20,038 bases of DNA. It comes from WTAW01 sp050115915 (GTDB lineage Bacteria; Acidobacteriota; Aminicenantia; Aminicenantales; Aminicenantaceae). The notes below the pieces were generated by a model. The model was not told the origin of the DNA. It made no database searches and was given only the letters and a program-made list of their open reading frames with translations. Positions 16,260 through 20,038 of the stretch are shown one piece after another (within the stretch, counting starts at the first letter, position 1; every line of letters starts with the position of its first letter). Position numbers and translations under genes: made by a program. The stretch lies in NCBI GenBank assembly GCA_050115915.1, contig JASFPP010000050.1, forward strand, positions 1-20,038, read 5' to 3'.

Positions 16260-16343
16260 CGCTAACACCAAAACAGGGAGAATCCTGCGATCGGCCCGAA
16301 TATATTTTTCATTGATCTCGTTTAGCATTGCACCCGGGCTTCA

Positions 16344-16372
16344 TTGACACAAAATACCCCCTATGCTATAAC
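16344..16372 (+). promoter_or_regulatory. Strong sigma70-type promoter for the Ser/Thr kinase gene
   Basis: A perfect TTGACA (16344-16349) and TATAAC (16367-16372) are separated by the ideal 17 bp, and the -10 has a TGC extension (16364-16366). The predicted start near 16380 gives a leader of about 43 nt. There is no strong Shine-Dalgarno (a GATGGGGAT stretch lies about 10 nt before the ATG). The kinase is therefore likely a separate transcription unit from the ABC operon. Confidence 0.75.
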
Positions 16373-16422
16373 GCTTATGAGGCTAGCCAGAGGTATAAGC
16401 TAAAGATGGGGATAACGATCTC

Positions 16423-19215
16423 ATGACGATCTCTATTAAAAAGATCAAACACTACAAAATCCTCAAGCCCATCGGCAAAGGTGGTATGGGTGAAGTCTAC
16501 CTAGCCCAGGATACAATTCTAGACAGAAAAGTCGCGATAAAATTTTTACCAGAGGAATCACAGCAGGACCCCACTGCCCGCGAGAGATTCGTACGGGAAG
16601 CTAAGTCTGCGGCCTCCCTGGACCACCCCTTTATATGTAAAGTCTATGAAGCCGGTGAAGTCAATGGGAACGCCTTTATCGTGATGGAATTTGTGGAGGG
16701 GGAAAATCTTAAAAATCGGATGGAAAGAGAACCTCTTTCTCTTCCCGAATCTCTAAATATCGCTTTGGAGATTGCCGAGGCTTTGGAAAAGGCCCACAAG
16801 AATGAGATCGTTCACCGTGATTTGAAACCCGCCAATATCATGCTGACACCACAAGGACGCGTCAAAGTCATGGACTTTGGACTGGCAAAAAAAGTTCTCC
16901 CTCAAGAAGAAGGAGGCATGGCAGCGACATTGAGCCAAGCTCCACTCACAGAACAGGGAACCATCGCAGGAACTCTTGCTTACATGTCTCCGGAACAGGC
17001 AAGAGGAGAGGACGTCGACCAAAGAAGCGACATATTCTCTCTCGGCATCATTCTCCAAGAGATGTTATCAGGAATCCATCCATTTTCAAAACCCAGTGCC
17101 ATTGAAACTCTGAGTTCTATTCTCAGAGATCCTCCTCCACAACCTAATATCAGACCGAAAACGATGAGTCCGATTCTTTTTCCGATATTACGCCGCACAA
17201 TGGCAAAAGATCCGAATGAACGTTATCAGGATATTGCAGTTTTTGCCGAAAATATCCGGAAAGCGCAGAGGGAGATCATCGGAGGAGGTTTGTCTTTACG
17301 ACGTGTGTTACCCATCGCCGCTGCGAGCATTGTCGTTATCGCTTTGCTTGGCTTTTTACTATTTAAATTTATCGGCCAGCCCAAAGCACCTCCCACAGAA
17401 TCCGCCCCTGAGCCTATATCTGTCATCATTGCAGATATCCTGAATCAGACAGGCGATACAGTATTTGATGGAGTCCTTGAAAAATTATTGAGTATCAGCC
17501 TGGATGGTGCCTCTTACATCTCGGTCTATGATAGAAAACAGGCTAGCCAGAAGATGATTCAACTCAAGCCCGGGTCTCAAGGTGAATTAGACTCGGAATC
17601 GGCTCAGCTCTTGAGCCGAAGAGAAGGGATCAATGCGGTCATAAGCGCATCGATCGAAAAGAGCGATGGAGGTTATCGTGTTAATGCATGGGCTTTGGAC
17701 CCGACCAATTCGGAGAAGATAGCCGAAGTCAGCCAGTCGATCGGGACAAAAGCCGATATCTTAAAAGTTGCAGATTATCTATCCGCAAAATTAAGGGCAG
17801 ATCTCGGCCTCATCCCTGAGGATTCCAGCGAAGCGCTGATCAAGGAGACCTTCACAACATCATCCTTGGAGGCCATGAATGCGTATGTGCTGGCTCAGGA
17901 ACTCGCCGATAGAGAAAACCTAGAAGATGCCCTGAGGGAATACTTGAAAGCTCTTGATTATGATCCTAATTTCGGTCGTGCCTATTCGAGCATAGCAGTT
18001 CTGTACTATAACCGAGGGCAATATCAAGAGGCGGAAAAATATTTCCAGGAAGCCTTCAAGAGAATTGATCAGATGACGGATCGAGAAAAATACAGGACTC
18101 GTGGATCATATTATTTGATGAAGCGAGATTTCAAAAACGCGATAGACCAGTATAGCTCGTTAGCACAGCAGTTTCCTGGTGATTATACCGCTCATGCCAT
18201 GCTTGGCTTAGCATATTTTTTTGCTAGAAATATGGAAAAAGCCGTGGAAGAAGGGCGCATAGATGTCAACAATAATCCCGAGAGTTTAAACGGCAGATTT
18301 AACCTGAGTTGGTATGCGCTGGCTGCTGGTGATTTCCAAGTCGCAGAAAGTGAAAGTCGATCGATTATCGAGAAAAGCCCGGAAGTTAACGACGCCTATG
18401 TTGTTCTTGCCTTAGCTCAACACGCACAAGGCCGCACGGAAGAAGCCATGGCAACTTATGGAAAACTTAAAACTGCAGATACACGCGGCTCATCCCTAGC
18501 GACTTCTGGCCTTGCCGACATTGCAATTTATGAGGGACAATTGTCAGATGCTATAAAATTGCTCGAGGATGGCATTGAATTTGACAGAGAAAATAATGAA
18601 GAACATGTCGCGGCTGAAAAATCCATTATGCAGGCAAACGTTCTACTTCTCCAAAACAAAAAATCTTTGGCAAAAGACATGGCGGAACAGGCCCTCGAAA
18701 TAATGACGAGTGATGATATACTTTTTTCTGCAGCGCTCATCTATCTTAATGCTGAGGATACGGATAGGGCCCGAACACTCGCAGCAGATCTGAACAAACG
18801 AATCGAGCCAGAACCTCAGGTGTATGCCAAACTCATTGGCGGGGAGATGAGCCGTGCAAGAGGTGATTTTTCTAATGCTATCAATCTATTTCAGGAGGCT
18901 CACAGGCAACTCGATACATGGATTGGTCACTTTCTCTTGGGACGAACATACCTCGATGCTAAAGAATTTCCTCAGGCCTATGCTGAGTTTGAGTTGTGCT
19001 TAAAACGAAAAGGAGAGACGGCCTCAGTATTTCTCAATGATCTGCCCACTTTCCATTATTTCCCTCCCCTCTTCTATTATCTTGGCCAGGCTCAAGAGGG
19101 ATTGGGAAGTGAGTCGGCATCTCAATCTTACCGTGAGTTCCTTAAGATCAAAAAAAAGGATGATGGAAGCGATCCGATGGTCAAGGATTCAAGGAACAGG
19201 CTAGATAACCTCTAA
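16423..19215 (+). CDS. Membrane Ser/Thr protein kinase with TolB-like domain and C-terminal TPR repeats
   Basis: This is a 930-residue receptor-type kinase. The cytoplasmic Hanks-type domain (about 11-280) has all key residues: glycine loop GKGGMGEVY (18-26), ATP lysine K40 in VAIK, the helix-C glutamate in REAKSAASL, HRDLKPAN (131-138, catalytic D133), DFG (151-153) and SPE (189-191, APE position). One transmembrane helix lies at about 295-316. Outside the membrane, about 330-465, is a FlgO/TolB-like domain: it starts VIIADILNQTGDTVFDGVLE and includes REGINAVISASIEK. From about 475 to 910 come TPR-like helical repeats, for example ALREYLKALDYDPNFGRAYS and QYQEAEKYFQEAFKRI. This layout is frequent in Acidobacteriota. 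The kinase looks catalytically competent. The sensed ligand and substrates are unknown. It is monocistronic behind its own promoter and convergent with the SBBP gene. Confidence 0.93.
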   Translation: MTISIKKIKHYKILKPIGKGGMGEVYLAQDTILDRKVAIKFLPEESQQDPTARERFVREAKSAASLDHPFICKVYEAGEVNGNAFIVMEFVEGENLKNRMEREPLSLPESLNIALEIAEALEKAHKNEIVHRDLKPANIMLTPQGRVKVMDFGLAKKVLPQEEGGMAATLSQAPLTEQGTIAGTLAYMSPEQARGEDVDQRSDIFSLGIILQEMLSGIHPFSKPSAIETLSSILRDPPPQPNIRPKTMSPILFPILRRTMAKDPNERYQDIAVFAENIRKAQREIIGGGLSLRRVLPIAAASIVVIALLGFLLFKFIGQPKAPPTESAPEPISVIIADILNQTGDTVFDGVLEKLLSISLDGASYISVYDRKQASQKMIQLKPGSQGELDSESAQLLSRREGINAVISASIEKSDGGYRVNAWALDPTNSEKIAEVSQSIGTKADILKVADYLSAKLRADLGLIPEDSSEALIKETFTTSSLEAMNAYVLAQELADRENLEDALREYLKALDYDPNFGRAYSSIAVLYYNRGQYQEAEKYFQEAFKRIDQMTDREKYRTRGSYYLMKRDFKNAIDQYSSLAQQFPGDYTAHAMLGLAYFFARNMEKAVEEGRIDVNNNPESLNGRFNLSWYALAAGDFQVAESESRSIIEKSPEVNDAYVVLALAQHAQGRTEEAMATYGKLKTADTRGSSLATSGLADIAIYEGQLSDAIKLLEDGIEFDRENNEEHVAAEKSIMQANVLLLQNKKSLAKDMAEQALEIMTSDDILFSAALIYLNAEDTDRARTLAADLNKRIEPEPQVYAKLIGGEMSRARGDFSNAINLFQEAHRQLDTWIGHFLLGRTYLDAKEFPQAYAEFELCLKRKGETASVFLNDLPTFHYFPPLFYYLGQAQEGLGSESASQSYREFLKIKKKDDGSDPMVKDSRNRLDNL

Positions 19216-19259
19216 CCGATTACACCTTAAGATTCCTTCGCCGATGGCATTGAAATGAC

Positions 19260-19297
19260 AAAAAAAGCAGAAAGGTTTGCTTAGAGCCTGCCTTTTA
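19260..19297. terminator. Possible bidirectional terminator between convergent genes
   Basis: The 88-bp gap between the kinase and SBBP stops contains a run of seven A (19260-19266), GCAG (19267-19270), a loop with AAAGG/CCTTT complementarity (19271-19275 and 19291-19295), CTGC (19288-19291) and then a T-rich run. On the minus strand this gives a small GCAG/CTGC hairpin followed by T7, usable by the SBBP gene. On the plus strand the U-run is weaker. The stem is short, so support is modest. Confidence 0.4.
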
Positions 19298-19303
19298 TTC
19301 GTA

Positions 19304-20038
19304 CTATTGTTTATATTTGACTGTGGCAAAATCAAAGCTGGTTCCGCCGCCGAGACTTCTTCCTGTAATATAGACATCTTCTGAATTTCTATTGAGAGCA
19401 AGAGCGACAGCTTCATCATCACTGTTTGTATCGTGATTGTATCTGGCCGACCAAACAATCTTTCCTGTGTTGTTATACTTGAGCGTGTAATAGTCAAAAC
19501 CAGAAGAAGCATTTTGGTTCTGATCCCATCCCTGACTCTTTCCAGTCACATAGAGATTTCCAGCCTCAATAGCAAGGGCTGCAGCCTCATCATCCCCGTA
19601 ACCTCCGTGATATCTCGCGACTCCGTCACCATCTGACCCCCAGTTCGGATCCGGTTGTCCATCCGGAAGATACTTGATCGTCACATAATCATATCCTGTT
19701 TGGTTTCCCTGGCTTCTGCCCGTCACATAGACATTCCCTGCCTCGATTGCGATGGCAACAGCCTCATCATCCCCGTAACCTCCGTGATATCTCGCGACTC
19801 CGTCACCATCTGACCCCCAGTTCGGATCCGGCTGTCCATCCGGAAGATACTTGATCGTTACATAATCAAATCCTGTCCGGTTTCCTTGGCTTCTGCCCGT
19901 CACATAGACATTCCCTGCCTCGATTGCGATGGCAACAGCCTCATCGACACCGTAATTTCCATGATATCTCACAATCCCATTACCATCTGGGCCCCAATTC
20001 GGGTCCGGCTGTCCATCCGGGAGATATTTAACAGTAAC
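19304..20038 (-). CDS. SBBP (beta-propeller) repeat protein, C-terminal part (5' end outside window)
   Basis: The frame is open from the right edge to a TAG at 19304-19306, giving about 244 visible residues with no true start in the window. A GTG at 19970-19972 encodes an internal Val of the repeat, not a start. The sequence is a series of 59-residue repeats, each with DEAVAIAIEAGNVYVTGRSQ, then TGFDYVTIKYLPDG, a QPDPNWG stretch, and a DGDG turn before ARYHGGYG. This matches SBBP/beta-propeller repeats, usually found in secreted or surface proteins. The last repeat is more divergent and ends in TSFDFATVKYKQ, so the C-terminus is genuine and carries no sorting domain or membrane anchor. The signal peptide, if any, lies beyond the window. 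Function is unknown; adhesion or an extracellular scaffold is a guess from the repeat type. Confidence 0.82.
   Translation of the reverse strand, partial: VTVKYLPDGQPDPNWGPDGNGIVRYHGNYGVDEAVAIAIEAGNVYVTGRSQGNRTGFDYVTIKYLPDGQPDPNWGSDGDGVARYHGGYGDDEAVAIAIEAGNVYVTGRSQGNQTGYDYVTIKYLPDGQPDPNWGSDGDGVARYHGGYGDDEAAALAIEAGNLYVTGKSQGWDQNQNASSGFDYYTLKYNNTGKIVWSARYNHDTNSDDEAVALALNRNSEDVYITGRSLGGGTSFDFATVKYKQ
19562..20038 (-). repeat. Tandem 177-bp repeats encoding SBBP units
   Basis: The unit is 177 bp (59 codons), measured from identical landmarks at 19601 and 19778. Two complete copies (19562-19738 and 19739-19915) differ at only about a dozen positions by eye, including an identical stretch of more than 60 bp. 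A third, partial copy from 19916 to the window edge is more divergent in its second half, though its first 25 or so bases are identical to the middle copy. The array probably continues beyond the window. Confidence 0.85.

Noticed and set aside
16274..16310. Terminator after the DUF4340 gene (CAGG/CCTG hairpin, T-run further on)
   Set aside because: The stem is only 4-5 bp and the T-rich run begins more than 10 nt after it, so it does not fit an intrinsic terminator.
16380..17560. Repeated AGGCTAGCCAGA in the kinase leader (near 16380) and inside the kinase gene (near 17542)
   Set aside because: The internal copy encodes ordinary residues of the kinase protein. Two 12-bp matches with a palindromic core are insufficient to call an operator pair or insertion duplication.
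19562..20038. CRISPR-like or satellite array
   Set aside because: The 177-bp unit is a multiple of three, stays in one open frame and encodes a known repeat type, so it is protein repeat DNA with no spacers.

Overview
The window looks like chromosomal DNA of a Gram-negative-type, didermal bacterium, most plausibly an acidobacterial lineage (Acidobacteriota, possibly Aminicenantes-like). This is an inference. It rests on a membrane serine/threonine kinase with the TolB-like plus TPR architecture common in that group, an SBBP-repeat protein, a two-subunit glycine decarboxylase, a two-subunit glycyl-tRNA synthetase, and an ArgRS with a GRKG signature loop. Base composition is moderate and fairly even. 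I see no rRNA, tRNA, CRISPR array, insertion sequence or phage gene.

Layout. (1) Positions 1-725 (+) are the 3' end of a succinate dehydrogenase/fumarate reductase-type flavoprotein, followed by a short gap with a perfect 7-bp inverted repeat and an extended -10 promoter driving a PilZ gene (947-1390, +). (2) Positions 1391-1666 hold no intact gene but show coding-like minus-strand fragments in several frames, possibly a decayed gene. (3) A large minus-strand operon reads from about 9131 down to 1667: gcvT, gcvH, gcvPA, gcvPB, glyQ, glyS. It places the T, H and P proteins of the glycine cleavage system together with both subunits of glycyl-tRNA synthetase; the L protein is not in the window. 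(4) argS (9325-11262, +) diverges from gcvT across 193 bp. (5) A four-gene plus-strand operon (11441-16259) encodes an ABC-2 type ATPase, a six-TM permease, a GldG-like auxiliary protein and a DUF4340 protein; the genes are coupled by 4-bp overlaps or 3-bp gaps. (6) A receptor-type Ser/Thr kinase with C-terminal TPRs (16423-19215, +) has its own strong sigma70-type promoter. (7) Convergent to it, the 3' end of an SBBP beta-propeller-repeat protein (19304-20038, -) runs off the right edge and carries near-identical 177-bp tandem repeats.

How the parts relate. The gcv-glyQS operon joins the two main fates of glycine, oxidation to a one-carbon unit and charging to tRNA, in one transcript. The GldA/F/G-like operon probably makes a single envelope complex whose ATPase drives the permease, with two anchored periplasmic proteins. 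The PilZ protein and the kinase point to c-di-GMP and Ser/Thr phosphorylation signalling, but no direct link between them is visible.

Most of the window is recognisable housekeeping and envelope genes. I do not see a clear new defence or mobile system. The observations most worth following are the glycine operon, the possible gene relic at 1391-1666, the homogenised SBBP repeats, and the short-leader promoter of argS.
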